A stretch of 64,000 nt of DNA from Streptomyces lydicus (GCF_004125265.1 NZ_RDTE01000003.1:7316001-7380000), one strand, 5' to 3'. Positions 33,813 to 42,420 are shown, counted from the first letter of the stretch. Notes: a model not told the origin generated them from the sequence alone. Translations and numbers: made by a program.

Positions 33813-35315
33813 CAAGAGCGTAGCAGCGGCGCTGGGCTGGCCGCGATCCTGCGGGCGGAGCTGAACCGCTACTCTCCGGGAGAGAAGCTGCCGTCAAGCC
33901 GTGCCCTCGTGGAGCGGCACCGCGTCAGTCCGGTGACCGTCTCCCGGGCGCTCGCCGAACTGGCGGCGGAGGGCCTGGTCGTGACCCGGCCGGGCGCGGG
34001 GGCCTTCCGGGCCGAGTCGCGCGGCGAGGCGCCCCGGCCGATCGACACCTCCTGGCAGGAGATCGCGCTGAGCGCCGAACCGGCCGGCGACCAGGTGCCG
34101 CGCAGTGTCGACGCCTCGGGTGTACTCGCCACGCTCGCCACCCCGGCGCCCGGCGTCATCGAACTCATCGGCGGCTATCTGCACCCCGATCTGCAGCCGG
34201 AGCGCGCCCTCGCCGCCGCGCTGGCCCGCGCCGGACGGCGGCCCGGCGTCTGGGGGCGGCCCACCATCGCCGGGGTGGCGGAGCTGCGGGCCTGGTTCGC
34301 CCGCGAGATCGCCGGCCCCGGCGGCCCACTGGCCGCCAGCGATGTCCTGATCACCGCGGGCGGCCAGAGCGCGCTGAACGCCGCCCTGCGTGCCCTCGCC
34401 GCCCCCGGCGCCCCGGTGCTCGTCGAGTCCCCGACCTACCCCGGCATGCTGGCCGTGGCCCGTGCCTCCGGACTGCGGCCGGTGCCCGTACCGGTGGACG
34501 CGGACGGGGTCCGTACGGATCTGCTCGCGGACGCCTTCCGGGTCAGCGGCGCGCGGCTGTTCGTCTGCCAGCCGCTGTTCCAGAACCCGACCGGCGCGGT
34601 GCTGGCCGACGACCGGCGGCGCGAGGTGCTGCGGGTGGCCCGTGCGGCGGGTGCCTTCGTGATCGAGGACGACTTCGCACGGCTGCTGGTCCACGGCGAC
34701 GCCCCCGCGCTGCCGCCGACCCTGATGGCGGACGACCGGGACGGCACGGTCGTCCATGTCCGCTCGCTCACCAAGGCCACCTCGCCCAACCTGCGGGTGG
34801 GCGCGCTGGCCGCCCACGGCCCGGTCCTCGACCGGCTGCGCGCCATCCAGGTCGTCGACAGCTTCTTCGTGCCGGGCCCGCTCCAGGAAACCGCCCTGGA
34901 GCTCGTCGGCTCGCCCGCCTGGCAGCGCCATCTGCGGCTGATCTCCGGCGAGTTGACCGTCCGCCGCAATGCCCTGACCGCAGCCCTGCACCGGTACCTG
35001 CCGGCCCTCGCCGGGCCGGGCGCGGGGCACGGGGCGGCATACGGCCACGACCCCGCGCCGGGCGGCCGCTACGTCCCGCCGGGCGGCTACCACCTCTGGC
35101 TGCGGCTGCCGGACGGCACCGACGAGGCGGCGCTGACCGGTGCGGCACTGCGGGCGGGCGTCGCGGTCGCGGCCGGCCGGCCGTACTTCGCCGCCGAGCC
35201 GCCGGCCGCACATCTGCGGCTGAGCTTCGCGGCCGCGTCCGGCACGGCCGAGATCACGGAAGGCGTCCGCAGGCTCCGCACGGCGTGCGAGGAACTGGGG
35301 GTCGCGGCGGACTGA
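33810..35315 (+). CDS. MocR-type regulator (GntR HTH plus aminotransferase domain)
   Basis: A 501-residue PLP-dependent transcription factor. The winged helix is at residues ~5-70 (RAELNRYSPGEKLPSSRALV, SPVTVSRALAELAAEGLVVT). The fold-type I aminotransferase domain follows, with a GxxALNAALRA cofactor loop (ITAGGQSALNAALRALA), FQNPTGAVLADDRRREVL, the aspartate that contacts PLP (VIEDDFARLLVHG), and the Schiff-base lysine in HVRSLTKATSPNLRVG. The PLP lysine is present. Such proteins sense an amine or vitamin B6 derivative and regulate metabolism or transport. ATG 33810 overlaps the divergent permease start and would be leaderless or weakly initiated. Ligand not predictable. Confidence 0.9.
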   Translation: MQERSSGAGLAAILRAELNRYSPGEKLPSSRALVERHRVSPVTVSRALAELAAEGLVVTRPGAGAFRAESRGEAPRPIDTSWQEIALSAEPAGDQVPRSVDASGVLATLATPAPGVIELIGGYLHPDLQPERALAAALARAGRRPGVWGRPTIAGVAELRAWFAREIAGPGGPLAASDVLITAGGQSALNAALRALAAPGAPVLVESPTYPGMLAVARASGLRPVPVPVDADGVRTDLLADAFRVSGARLFVCQPLFQNPTGAVLADDRRREVLRVARAAGAFVIEDDFARLLVHGDAPALPPTLMADDRDGTVVHVRSLTKATSPNLRVGALAAHGPVLDRLRAIQVVDSFFVPGPLQETALELVGSPAWQRHLRLISGELTVRRNALTAALHRYLPALAGPGAGHGAAYGHDPAPGGRYVPPGGYHLWLRLPDGTDEAALTGAALRAGVAVAAGRPYFAAEPPAAHLRLSFAAASGTAEITEGVRRLRTACEELGVAAD

Positions 35316-35557
35316 CCGGGCGGGGGCGAGGCGAGGGCGGGGCTGGGCGGGGGAGGGGTGCGCCGGTTCCCGCCCGCGCAAGTACGGGGGGCGGCCGGCC
35401 CCGTGAGAGGGATGGCCGCCGGACCTTCCCGAAAAGGCAGGCTTCCGCCCCCTGTTCTCCCCGGAGCAGCGGAAAACCCTCGGGCTGATCGACCCGGATG
35501 CTGTCGAGATGTGATCAACAAGGGTCATTGCGGCGTTCCTGCTCTTACCATCGGCGG

Positions 35558-36130
35558 ATGAGCGTCCGACTGAAGCTGCTCGCCGCCGGCCGCAGCTCCG
35601 CGCTGCTCGGAACCCGGTTCGGCGACGACCGCCCGCTCGACGCCGCGGGCTGGCACGAGGCCGAGCGGGCCGCGCCCGTCCTGTGCCGGCTCGCCGCCGC
35701 CGAACTGCGCTACTGCTCGCCGTCGGCCCGCTGCCGGGACACCGGCGAAGCCCTCGGCCTGCGCCCGCTCCCGCAACCGGCGCTGCGCGACTGCGACATG
35801 GGGCGCTGGCACGGCCGCACGCTGGGCGAGGTGGCGGCCGCCGAACCGCGCGCGGTGGAGGCCTGGCTGGCCGATCCGCGCGTGGCGCCGCACGGCGGGG
35901 AGTCCCTGCTGGCCTTCATCAGGCGCATCGGCGGCTGGCTGGACACCCGGCCGGTCGAGGACGCCGACGGACTCCTCGCGGTCGCCGAGCCCGGTGTCGT
36001 CCGCGCCGCCCTGGTCTATGCGCTCCAGGCACCGCCGCACGCGTACTGGCGGATAGATGTCCAGCCGTTCTCGGTGACCACCCTCACCGGCCGGTCCGGC
36101 AAGAAGTGGGACCTCCAGCTGGAGGCATGA
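35558..36130 (+). CDS. Histidine phosphatase-like protein lacking the catalytic His
   Basis: A 190-residue protein with the fold of the histidine phosphatase superfamily. The alignment landmarks are LTxxGWHEAERAAPVLCRLA after the first strand, the YCSPSARCRDTGEALGL helix, DCDMGRWHGRTLGEV and HGGESLLAFIRRIGGWL. The usual N-terminal RHG motif is replaced by AGRSS, and the second catalytic His (normally THGG) by AEPG (LLAVAEPGVVRAALV). Both phospho-acceptor and general acid/base groups are missing, so it is likely a pseudo-enzyme or has a different reaction. ATG 35558 chosen by homology start (SVRLKLLAAG). Often found beside cobalt transport genes in streptomycetes, but none is present here. Confidence 0.75.
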   Translation: MSVRLKLLAAGRSSALLGTRFGDDRPLDAAGWHEAERAAPVLCRLAAAELRYCSPSARCRDTGEALGLRPLPQPALRDCDMGRWHGRTLGEVAAAEPRAVEAWLADPRVAPHGGESLLAFIRRIGGWLDTRPVEDADGLLAVAEPGVVRAALVYALQAPPHAYWRIDVQPFSVTTLTGRSGKKWDLQLEA

Positions 36131-36142
36131 GGCGATCCCGCA

Positions 36143-36340
36143 CTACGGCGTACCGCCCGCCGGACCGCGGCGCAGCCGCACAGCGGTCAGCACCCCCTGG
36201 AACACCAGCGCGACCAGCCCGGCGCACGGGATCTGCCAGGCGAGGGCCCCGGCCGCGGCGAGCGCACCGCAGGCCGCAACGGCGAGCAGGGTGGGCAGCG
36301 TCGAGGCCACGGCGAGACGGGTACGGGTGCGACGGTGCAT
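36143..36340 (-). CDS. Small two-TM membrane protein
   Basis: A 65-residue protein with two spans (LPTLLAVAACGALAAAGALA and AGLVALVFQGVLTAVRL) between basic ends (MHRRTRTRLAV, RLRRGPAGGTP). ATG 36340 has a good AAGGAG ribosome site. It follows the MerR gene on the same strand by ~180 bp and is likely in the same transcript, so it may be a target or accessory of that regulator. Between them lies low-complexity DNA with GGGCTGCAA repeats (36360-36450). Family not recognised. Confidence 0.6.
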   Translation of the reverse strand: MHRRTRTRLAVASTLPTLLAVAACGALAAAGALAWQIPCAGLVALVFQGVLTAVRLRRGPAGGTP

Positions 36341-36521
36341 GACGGGCTCCTTGAGAGGGCGGGCTTCATGGTGCGGGGCTTCAGGGGCATGGACTTCACG
36401 GCATGGACTTCCGGCAAGGGCTGCAAGGGCTGCAAGGGCTGGAGGGGCTCCAGGGGCGCGGCGGGCCAGGGTGTGGCGCGCCAGGAGCGCGCTGCGGGGC
36501 GGGCGAGGAGGTGGCCCGCCG

Positions 36522-37304
36522 TCAGGACCCGGCGGCGCGTGCCCGGTCCAGGTAGGCGGTGAGGTCCGGGTAGGCGGTGCGGTCCGGCAAGCCGGCGTCC
36601 GGCGCCGCGCCGTCTCCGGACCTGGCGACCGGGTCCGCACGCCATGCCGTCCGGACGGCGTCGGACACCGCCGTGTCGCCGCCGGTGAACAGCGTGCTCA
36701 GCTCGTCCATCCGCGCCACCAGCCGCCGCACCCGCGGATCGCCGGGCGCGACCCCTTCGGCGCGCAGGCGCTCCGCCCGGCGGTAGAGCTCGGGCCACTC
36801 CACCTCCAGGAGGTAGTGCGCCAGGGAGCCGAGCGCGGTGGCCTGCGTCTCCAGGGTCCGCAGCTGGTCTGGCGCCAGACGGTGGCGGAGCGCGGTGCCG
36901 GCTCCCGCCCCGCCGGCACCGGTCGCCCGCAGCGCGTCGAACAGGGCGGTGACCGTCGGCGTCCGTGCGGCGGCCAGTTCGCCGTCGAGCCGGCTCAGGG
37001 TGTGCCGCAGCGTCTCCAGCGCCGCGATCGACGCCTCCACCCCGGCCAGGTGGTCCCGCACCACCCGGGCCGGATCGACCCCGCTGTCCAGGCAGACGCC
37101 GATGGACTCCAGTCCGAGCCCCAGGTTCCGCAGCGCGAGCACCTGATAGAGCCGTACGGCATCGTCCTCCGTGTACTCCCGGTGTCCGCCCGCCGTGCGC
37201 TGCGAGGGGCACAGCAGGCCGATGGTGTCCCAGTGGTGCAAGGTGCGTACGGTCAGTCCGCTCGCCTCGGCGAGGGCACCGACCTTCCAGGTGGCGGCGT
37301 TCAT
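36522..37304 (-). CDS. MerR-family regulator with TipAS-like effector domain
   Basis: A 260-residue activator. The MerR winged helix occupies residues ~5-75: WKVGALAEASGLTVRTLHHW, then LLCPSQRTAGGHREYTEDD and ALRNLGLGLESIGVCLD. A coiled coil follows (VRDHLAGVEASIAALETL). The C-terminal ~130 residues resemble the TipAS drug-binding domain (LYRRAERLRAEGVAPGDPR, RRLVARMDELSTLFTGGD). Such regulators twist a 19-bp spacer promoter on binding a hydrophobic ligand, often thiopeptides. ATG 37304 fits the domain start. The palindrome CCTCACGCGGCGTGAGG at 37320-37336 lies immediately upstream, so autoregulation is very likely. A small membrane protein lies downstream. Confidence 0.9.
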   Translation of the reverse strand: MNAATWKVGALAEASGLTVRTLHHWDTIGLLCPSQRTAGGHREYTEDDAVRLYQVLALRNLGLGLESIGVCLDSGVDPARVVRDHLAGVEASIAALETLRHTLSRLDGELAAARTPTVTALFDALRATGAGGAGAGTALRHRLAPDQLRTLETQATALGSLAHYLLEVEWPELYRRAERLRAEGVAPGDPRVRRLVARMDELSTLFTGGDTAVSDAVRTAWRADPVARSGDGAAPDAGLPDRTAYPDLTAYLDRARAAGS

Positions 37305-37319
37305 GGAGCAACGATGCAT

Positions 37320-37336
37320 CCTCACGCGGCGTGAGG
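37320..37336 (-). promoter_or_regulatory. MerR/TipA-type operator in its own promoter
   Basis: CCTCACGCGGCGTGAGG is a perfect 17-bp dyad. Read leftward it is preceded by TTGAAC and followed by a GATGCAT -10-like sequence at extended spacing, the geometry MerR activators use. It resembles the CCTCACGT...ACGTGAGG site of the tipA promoter. Confidence 0.7.
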
Positions 37337-37523
37337 TTCAAGTGCCGGGAGCCGCCCGCGGCCACCACCCGGAAAGCCCATCCGGCGCGTTCCGCCGTCC
37401 GGGGCGTACGCACCCTTGTGACCTGCGAGAAGAGGCGGCGAGCCGGTGTCTCCCGCGGAAGTTGGCCTTGCCGGGGCCCGCCATCGAGGTGCGCGCCGCC
37501 GGGCCGGACGCTTCTCTCGGGTT

Positions 37524-38240
37524 ATGCCCATACGTCAGATTCCTCTGTACGCGCTGGCGGCCGGCGCCCTGGCGGTGTCCGTCCTGCTCTTCGGCGACGA
37601 CGGCGGGGCCGATGCCGCCGCCGAGGCCGTCAGCGGGACGGTGACCGGAGCCGCCGCCGAGGCCGGCTCCGCGCCGGACACCGCGAATGCGGTGGTCGTA
37701 CAGCCCGACCCGGTGACACCGGGCGCCGCCTTCTCCGTCTCCGACGGCGGGCAGTGCTCCGGCGACACCGCGGAGGCCACCTTCGACGACACGGACATCC
37801 CCGCGCTGGAGCTCGCCGACCGGAGCGGGCAGCTCGGCGGCACCGCGATCCTGCCGGCGAACACCGCGCCCGGCTCCTACCGGGTCACCCTCACCTGCGG
37901 CGGCACCTCCCGGGCCCGGCAGAGCGCCCTGGACACCGGCCGGGCTGGCGACGAGGAAGGCGGCGCGGTGCGCGGCGGGGAGGGCGCCGAAGGCCGCGGC
38001 AGCGGACGCGGCGAGGAGTACGGGGAGCAGGCCGGCGACGGCCGGAAGACCCTCACCGGCACCATGACCGTCTCCGGCGGTGCCGACGAGGTCGTGCCCC
38101 GGGGCGGCGCGGACACCGGCCTCGGCGGCGCGGCCGGCACCGGCCGGGCGGCCACGACCGCGGGCGGACTGCTGTTGCTGGCCGCGGCCGGCTGGGGAGC
38201 CCTGGCCCGCCGGCGGCACCCCCGCGGCACCGGGAGCTGA
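37524..38240 (+). CDS. Secreted, C-terminally anchored hypothetical protein
   Basis: A 238-residue exported protein. An N-terminal signal (IPLYALAAGALAVSVLLFG) is followed by an Ala/Gly-rich mature region with a two-cysteine beta domain (PDPVTPGAAFSVSDGGQCSG to RVTLTCGG), a charged low-complexity linker (GGEGAEGRGSGRGEEYGE), and a C-terminal hydrophobic segment (ATTAGGLLLLAAAGWGALA) ended by RRR. That tail resembles cell-surface anchoring, but a clear LPXTG/LAXTG is not seen. ATG 37524 was chosen because the signal peptide starts there. The next gene starts 6 bp after its stop, so the two form an operon. Function unknown. Confidence 0.75.
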   Translation: MPIRQIPLYALAAGALAVSVLLFGDDGGADAAAEAVSGTVTGAAAEAGSAPDTANAVVVQPDPVTPGAAFSVSDGGQCSGDTAEATFDDTDIPALELADRSGQLGGTAILPANTAPGSYRVTLTCGGTSRARQSALDTGRAGDEEGGAVRGGEGAEGRGSGRGEEYGEQAGDGRKTLTGTMTVSGGADEVVPRGGADTGLGGAAGTGRAATTAGGLLLLAAAGWGALARRRHPRGTGS

Positions 38241-38245
38241 CGGCG

Positions 38246-38620
38246 GTGACCGCAGATCCACCACGGCGCGGCCTGGTCATCGGCCTCGCCACCGCGCTCA
38301 CCACGGCCCTCACCCTCGCGGGCGTGTGCACGCTCGCCGCCGTCCATCTCCGCGCCCGCGACGCCACCAGCGAGGTCGACGACGGTACCCACACCGTGCT
38401 GCGCACCGAGATCGCCAGAACGCTCAGCGGCCAGCTCACCCTGCCCTTCCGCAAGGGTCCCGATGCGGTGCACTGTTCCGGCGACCTCCGGCCCGTGCCG
38501 TACGACGAGGTGCGCTGTACGGCTCACTTCCCCCTCGGCCTGGACCGGCAGCTGAGCGTCGAGGTCACCCAGGTCCGCCACAACAAGGTCACCTACCGGC
38601 GCCACGCCCTGCCGCGGTGA
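38246..38620 (+). CDS. Small secreted/membrane-anchored protein, DUF4333-like
   Basis: A 124-residue protein with one N-terminal membrane span (GLVIGLATALTTALTLAGV) and an extracytoplasmic domain with a cysteine pair (VHCSGDLRPVPYDEVRCTAHF) followed by a beta-rich segment (LSVEVTQVRHNKVTYRRH). This is the pattern of DUF4333-type actinobacterial proteins, in which two cysteines flank a short loop. GTG 38246 lies 6 bp after the preceding secreted gene, implying translation coupling. Family match is tentative. Confidence 0.7.
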   Translation: MTADPPRRGLVIGLATALTTALTLAGVCTLAAVHLRARDATSEVDDGTHTVLRTEIARTLSGQLTLPFRKGPDAVHCSGDLRPVPYDEVRCTAHFPLGLDRQLSVEVTQVRHNKVTYRRHALPR

Positions 38621-38662
38621 GCGGCCGGGCCGCGCCGAGCGGCGCCCGGCACGGTCCCTGCC

Positions 38663-39418
38663 CTACGGCGCGAGCCGCAGCGCCGTCGGTCCCCGGGTCA
38701 GCCACGCGTTTGCCGCCTCGACCCGGCCGCCCACCTGCAGCTTTGCGTAGGCGTGTTCCAGATGCTTGTCGACCGTGCGCGGGCTGATCGCCAGCCGGCG
38801 GGCGATCTGCTGGTTCGTCAGACCGCGGGCCAGCAGGGTGAGTACGGCGGACTCGCGGCGGGTGACGGGGGACGGGGCGGGCGCGGGCGTGGGCGGGGCG
38901 AGCCGGTTGAGGACGCGGCTGAGCCGGGTGCGCAGCAGGGCCGCGGCCGCCACGTCGTCGTCGGAGAAGTCGCCGCCGCTGCGGCTGATCGCCACGCACA
39001 CCTTCCGCGGCACACCGGCCGCGTAGCCCGCCGGGAACGACATCGCGAGCTGCTGTTCGGCGTTCAGCGGCCGGTAGACGTCGGCATAGGCGGCGAGGGC
39101 GTGGAAGGCGCTGCGGGTCTGCAGGGTGGAGCGGCGCATCGGGGTGCCGGGGCCGAGGGTGGTGTGGGTGACGAGGGAGTCGGCCGCCGACTCCCGGGCG
39201 AACGCCTCCCGTATGTCCGGGGTCAGCAGACCGGCGGGCAGGGTGAGCGGCCGGTGGGCGCAGCCGGCGCGGGGGGACCAGATGATGCTGTCGCCGGGAA
39301 CGGCACCGAGCAGCAGCGGCAGCAGCGCCGGGACAAGGGTGTCCTCGTCGACGGCATCGATCAGGAGGTCCACGACGGCGAGAATGCGCCGCAGGCCGGC
39401 CTCCGCGGCCGCGCTCAT
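38663..39418 (-). CDS. LuxR-type regulator
   Basis: A 251-residue regulator with a GAF/PAS-like N-terminal sensory part (LRRILAVVDLLIDAVDEDTL) and a C-terminal LuxR helix-turn-helix: VTRRESAVLTLLARGLTNQ, then QIARRLAISPRTVDKHLEHA. The DNA-binding helix is complete; the sensing part shows no conserved phosphorylatable aspartate and is not a typical response-regulator receiver. ATG 39418 follows GGAAG. It is convergent with the DUF4333-like gene. Target unknown. Confidence 0.85.
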   Translation of the reverse strand: MSAAAEAGLRRILAVVDLLIDAVDEDTLVPALLPLLLGAVPGDSIIWSPRAGCAHRPLTLPAGLLTPDIREAFARESAADSLVTHTTLGPGTPMRRSTLQTRSAFHALAAYADVYRPLNAEQQLAMSFPAGYAAGVPRKVCVAISRSGGDFSDDDVAAAALLRTRLSRVLNRLAPPTPAPAPSPVTRRESAVLTLLARGLTNQQIARRLAISPRTVDKHLEHAYAKLQVGGRVEAANAWLTRGPTALRLAP

Positions 39419-39513
39419 ACTTCCAGCGTGCCGAGATGGCACGGGCCCGTCAAACGCGTGCACGGGGCCCACCCGGCCGGCCGGGGGAAGACCGGCCGGG
39501 CGCGTCAGGCGGC

Positions 39514-40611
39514 TCAGCGCCCGACGGCATAGACGCGGTTGACGAGGCTCTGTGCGGCGAGTCGCCAATGATGGAGTCCGGCCTCGTCGGCGAGCTGCCG
39601 CATCACCTCCTCACCCGCGTGGTTTCCCAGTGCCTGCGGGCCGTGCTGGGCCAGCGCGGACGGCAGACAGATGGCAACCGAGCCTGCGGTCAGCGCCCGT
39701 CCGACGGGGTTGGCGTTCTCCTGGGCGTTGGCCGAGGCGTTCGGCTCGACGACCATGCAGGTGCCGCCGTCGGCCAGGGCCTGCTCGGCGTGGTGCAGTG
39801 CGCCGCCCGGGTCTCCGGTGTCGTGCAGGCAGTCGAAGAACGTGATCAGGTCGTAGTCCTTGCCAGGGAAGTCCTGGGCGGTGGCGACCTGGAAGCTGAC
39901 CCGGTCGTCCAGTCCCCGCTCGGCCGCGATGCCGCGGGCCGCTTCGACGGACGGACGGTGGAAGTCGAAGCCCTCGAAGCGCGACCGGGGGAAGGCCTGT
40001 GCCATGAGCGTCGTGGAGTAGCCGTAGCCGCATCCGACGTCGGCGACGCGCGCGCCGCGCTCCAGCTTCTCCACCACACCGTCCAGCGCGGTCAGCCACT
40101 TCGGTACCAGCGCGGCCGAGTAGCCGGGACGGAAGAACTGCGCGGTGCCGGCGAACAGCGCGTTTTTGTGTTCCTCCCAGCCGACGCCCTCGCCGGTGCG
40201 GAAGGCCTCCACGAGGAGGTCCTCGGTGGCGTAGATCGCCTGCAGCACGGTGGAGAACCCCGCCGCGTACGTCGGCAGATCCGGGTCCGCCAGGACGGCG
40301 GCGTGCTCATCGGGCAGCAGGTAGGTGTCGGCGCCGGGCGCGTAGCTGACGTATTCGCCGGCGACCTGGGCGGTCAGCCATTCGCGGACGTAGCGTTCGG
40401 CCAGCCCCGTGCGGGCGGCGAGTTGTGCGGAGGTGAGGGGGCCGGCGCCCGCCATGGCCCGGTACAGGCCGAGCCGGTCACCGAGCGAGGTGCACAGGCC
40501 GGCGACCGCGGCGCCGCTGTCGGCGATCACTCTCTCCAGGAACTCCTGCACCCGGTCCTCGTCCACCGCGGCGGCGGGGGTGAGATCGGCGGAGGCCGTC
40601 ATGTCTCTCAT
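39514..40611 (-). CDS. Class I SAM-dependent methyltransferase with winged-helix N-terminus
   Basis: A 365-residue methyltransferase. An N-terminal O-methyltransferase-like winged helix (SLGDRLGLYRAMAGAGPL, SAQLAARTGLAERYVREWL) is followed by the SAM-binding motif I (ARVADVGCGYGYSTTLMA), motif II-like FEGFDFHRPSVEAARG, and DLITFFDCLHDTGDP. The layout resembles mycobacterial Rv2258c-type enzymes. The substrate cannot be predicted. ATG 40611 is confirmed by AGGAGGT six bases upstream. The divergent DUF1059 gene starts 139 bp away. Confidence 0.9.
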   Translation of the reverse strand: MRDMTASADLTPAAAVDEDRVQEFLERVIADSGAAVAGLCTSLGDRLGLYRAMAGAGPLTSAQLAARTGLAERYVREWLTAQVAGEYVSYAPGADTYLLPDEHAAVLADPDLPTYAAGFSTVLQAIYATEDLLVEAFRTGEGVGWEEHKNALFAGTAQFFRPGYSAALVPKWLTALDGVVEKLERGARVADVGCGYGYSTTLMAQAFPRSRFEGFDFHRPSVEAARGIAAERGLDDRVSFQVATAQDFPGKDYDLITFFDCLHDTGDPGGALHHAEQALADGGTCMVVEPNASANAQENANPVGRALTAGSVAICLPSALAQHGPQALGNHAGEEVMRQLADEAGLHHWRLAAQSLVNRVYAVGR

Positions 40612-40749
40612 CTCTCACCTCCTCGTCCTCCTCTCACTGCAGCAGGACGGTCACCCCGCGCGCCATACGGGATTCGCCGTATACGGCGAATGGTGACCCC
40701 GGACGGCACCGGGGCCGACACTGGGGGAGGAGGGGACAGGAGGTGCGCC

Positions 40750-40941
40750 ATGCGCAAGAAGATCGACTGCCGGGATCAGCCCAGCGAGATGAACTGCACC
40801 CTCGTCATCGCCGGCGAGGAGGAAGAAGTGCTCCGCGCCGCCACCGAGCACGCGGTATCCGTCCACGGACACCAGGACAGCCCGGAGCTGCGGGAACAGA
40901 TCAGGACGGCCATGAAGGACGAGGTTCCGCAGCACGCCTGA
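40750..40941 (+). CDS. DUF1059 small protein
   Basis: A 63-residue protein matching the DUF1059 pattern: KKIDCRDQPSEMNCTLVI with two cysteines, then GEEEEVLRAATEHAVSVHGH with two histidines, enough for metal binding. The ATG at 40750 has an excellent AGGAGGT site. Function unknown; members are common in actinobacteria and may respond to stress. It is followed by ~50 bp of degenerate GCCTG-AACAT repeats (40940-40990). Confidence 0.88.
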   Translation: MRKKIDCRDQPSEMNCTLVIAGEEEEVLRAATEHAVSVHGHQDSPELREQIRTAMKDEVPQHA

Positions 40942-41123
40942 GCATGCCTGCAACATGCCTGGACGAATATGCCTGCATATGCCTGAAAGCGCCTGAGCAC
41001 GTCTGAGGCGCGGGAGCCGTTCCTCCCGGGCGCGGTGTCCGTACGCCGTCCCCGGGGTGCCGGGACGGCTGCTCCGGCCTGTCCGGACGTGGTGGTGCGA
41101 CTGCCCCGTGCGGCCCCCGCGGG

Positions 41124-41963
41124 CTACGACCGGCGCCGGGGCTTGCCGCGCTTGGCGCCCCTCGCACCGCCGGAACCACCGGCACCACCGGAGGCGCCCC
41201 GTGGACTCTTCCCGGACGGCTTCCCGGCCGATTTCCCCGCGGGCTTTCCGCCCGTCTTCCCTGCCGGCTTGCCTGCCGTGGGCTTCCGCCGCGCGCCGCC
41301 CGTCTCGCCGCGCTTGCCCTTGGGCTGCGCCGGGTCCGGGTCCGGGCGGCGCCCGCGTGAGCTGTTGACGGTCCGCCCGCGGACGATCCCGATGAAGTCC
41401 TCCACCAGGTCGGTGGTCTCGTCCTGCGGCCACGACAGCGCGACCCGGGACGCCGGGGCGTCCGACACCGGCCGGTAGGTGAGGTCCCTGCGGTGGTGCA
41501 GACGGGCGAGCGACTGCGGGACGACGAGGACCCCCACCCCTGCCGCCACCAGCTCCACGGCGTCCGCGGTCGTGGCCGGGCGCTCGTTCGCGGGGCGCCC
41601 CGGCCGCTGCTCCCAGTCGAGGGTGTCGTCGAGGGGGTGCAGCACGATCTCGTCGGCCAGGTCCTCGGCGGACACCTCGTCGGCGGCCGTCACGAGGTGG
41701 TCCTTGGGGACCACGACGACGGTCGTCTCGGTGTAGAGGGGGATCGCGCTGAGGTCCGCCCGGTCCACCGGCAGCCGCACAAAGCCCGCGTCGGCGTCGC
41801 CGCCCCGCAGAACGTCGCACGCCGTGGCGGCGGACACCGGGACGAGGGTCAGGGGAACGTCGGGAAGCCGCTCGTTCCAGATCCGCACCCACTTCGTGGG
41901 CGTCACCCCCGGGACATACGCGAGACGGAACGAAGGGGATACTTCCGAGCCAGTCACGTGCAC
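41124..41963 (-). CDS. LysR-type substrate-binding domain protein without HTH
   Basis: A 279-residue cytoplasmic protein consisting of a LysR effector-binding domain only: FRLAYVPGVTPTKWVRIW, CDVLRGGDADAGFVRLPV and VELVAAGVGVLVVPQSLA. No DNA-binding helix precedes it (MHVTGSEVSPSF). The last ~80 residues are a Lys/Gly/Pro/Arg-rich tail with repeated KPAGK/GKSAGK units, likely to bind nucleic acid non-specifically. Divergent from the DUF5997 gene, 52 bp between starts; this pairing is common in streptomycetes. A role as a ligand-dependent co-regulator is inferred. Confidence 0.8.
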   Translation of the reverse strand: MHVTGSEVSPSFRLAYVPGVTPTKWVRIWNERLPDVPLTLVPVSAATACDVLRGGDADAGFVRLPVDRADLSAIPLYTETTVVVVPKDHLVTAADEVSAEDLADEIVLHPLDDTLDWEQRPGRPANERPATTADAVELVAAGVGVLVVPQSLARLHHRRDLTYRPVSDAPASRVALSWPQDETTDLVEDFIGIVRGRTVNSSRGRRPDPDPAQPKGKRGETGGARRKPTAGKPAGKTGGKPAGKSAGKPSGKSPRGASGGAGGSGGARGAKRGKPRRRS

Positions 41964-42015
41964 AGGCTACCGGTCGTGGTCGGAGGTAGCGCACACGATC
42001 GATACCCTGGACACC

Positions 42016-42420
42016 ATGACGTCGCACCAGACCACCCAGACGATGAAGCCCGCGACCGCGGCGAAGAAGCTGGGTGTGTACCTCGAGGCCACCCCCGCCG
42101 AGTTCCAGGAGGGTGTCGTCTCGCGCACCGAGTTGAACGCCCTGCAGGCCGATCCGCCCCAGTGGCTGCAGGACCTGCGGCGCAACGGCCCGCACCCCCG
42201 GCCGGTGGTCGCGGCCAAGCTGGGCATCTCCATCTCCGGCCTCGCGCGGGGCGGGGTCACCGAACCCCTCACCACGGAGCAGATCGACGCGCTGAAGAAG
42301 GACAGCCCCGAGTGGCTGCAGAAGGAGCGCGCCACCCAGGCCGAGGTCCGCAAGGAAGCGGCCCGCATCAAGGAGAAGAACGCGGCCCGGGACGAGCAGC
42401 CCGGCCGGCCGCAAGCCTGA
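42016..42420 (+). CDS. DUF5997 protein
   Basis: A 134-residue soluble protein of the DUF5997 family: TMKPATAAKKLGVYLEATP, QWLQDLRRNGPHPRPVVAA and the charged C-terminal helix KERATQAEVRKEAARIKEK. The central KLGISISGLARGG resembles a helix-turn-helix, so DNA binding is possible. ATG 42016 chosen from family start. It is divergent from a LysR-like substrate-binding protein, an association often kept together in Streptomyces genomes, implying linked function. Confidence 0.82.
   Translation: MTSHQTTQTMKPATAAKKLGVYLEATPAEFQEGVVSRTELNALQADPPQWLQDLRRNGPHPRPVVAAKLGISISGLARGGVTEPLTTEQIDALKKDSPEWLQKERATQAEVRKEAARIKEKNAARDEQPGRPQA

Noticed and set aside
35316..35557. Possible cobalamin riboswitch before the histidine-phosphatase-like gene
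   Set aside because: Considered because such genes can neighbour cobalt transport; no recognisable B12-box or AGGGAA/CCGGTG pattern was found.
37535..37864. Antisense frames within the secreted-protein gene and across most GC-rich genes
   Set aside because: Typical high-GC shadow frames with no domain content; the plus-strand gene has a signal peptide and normal layout.
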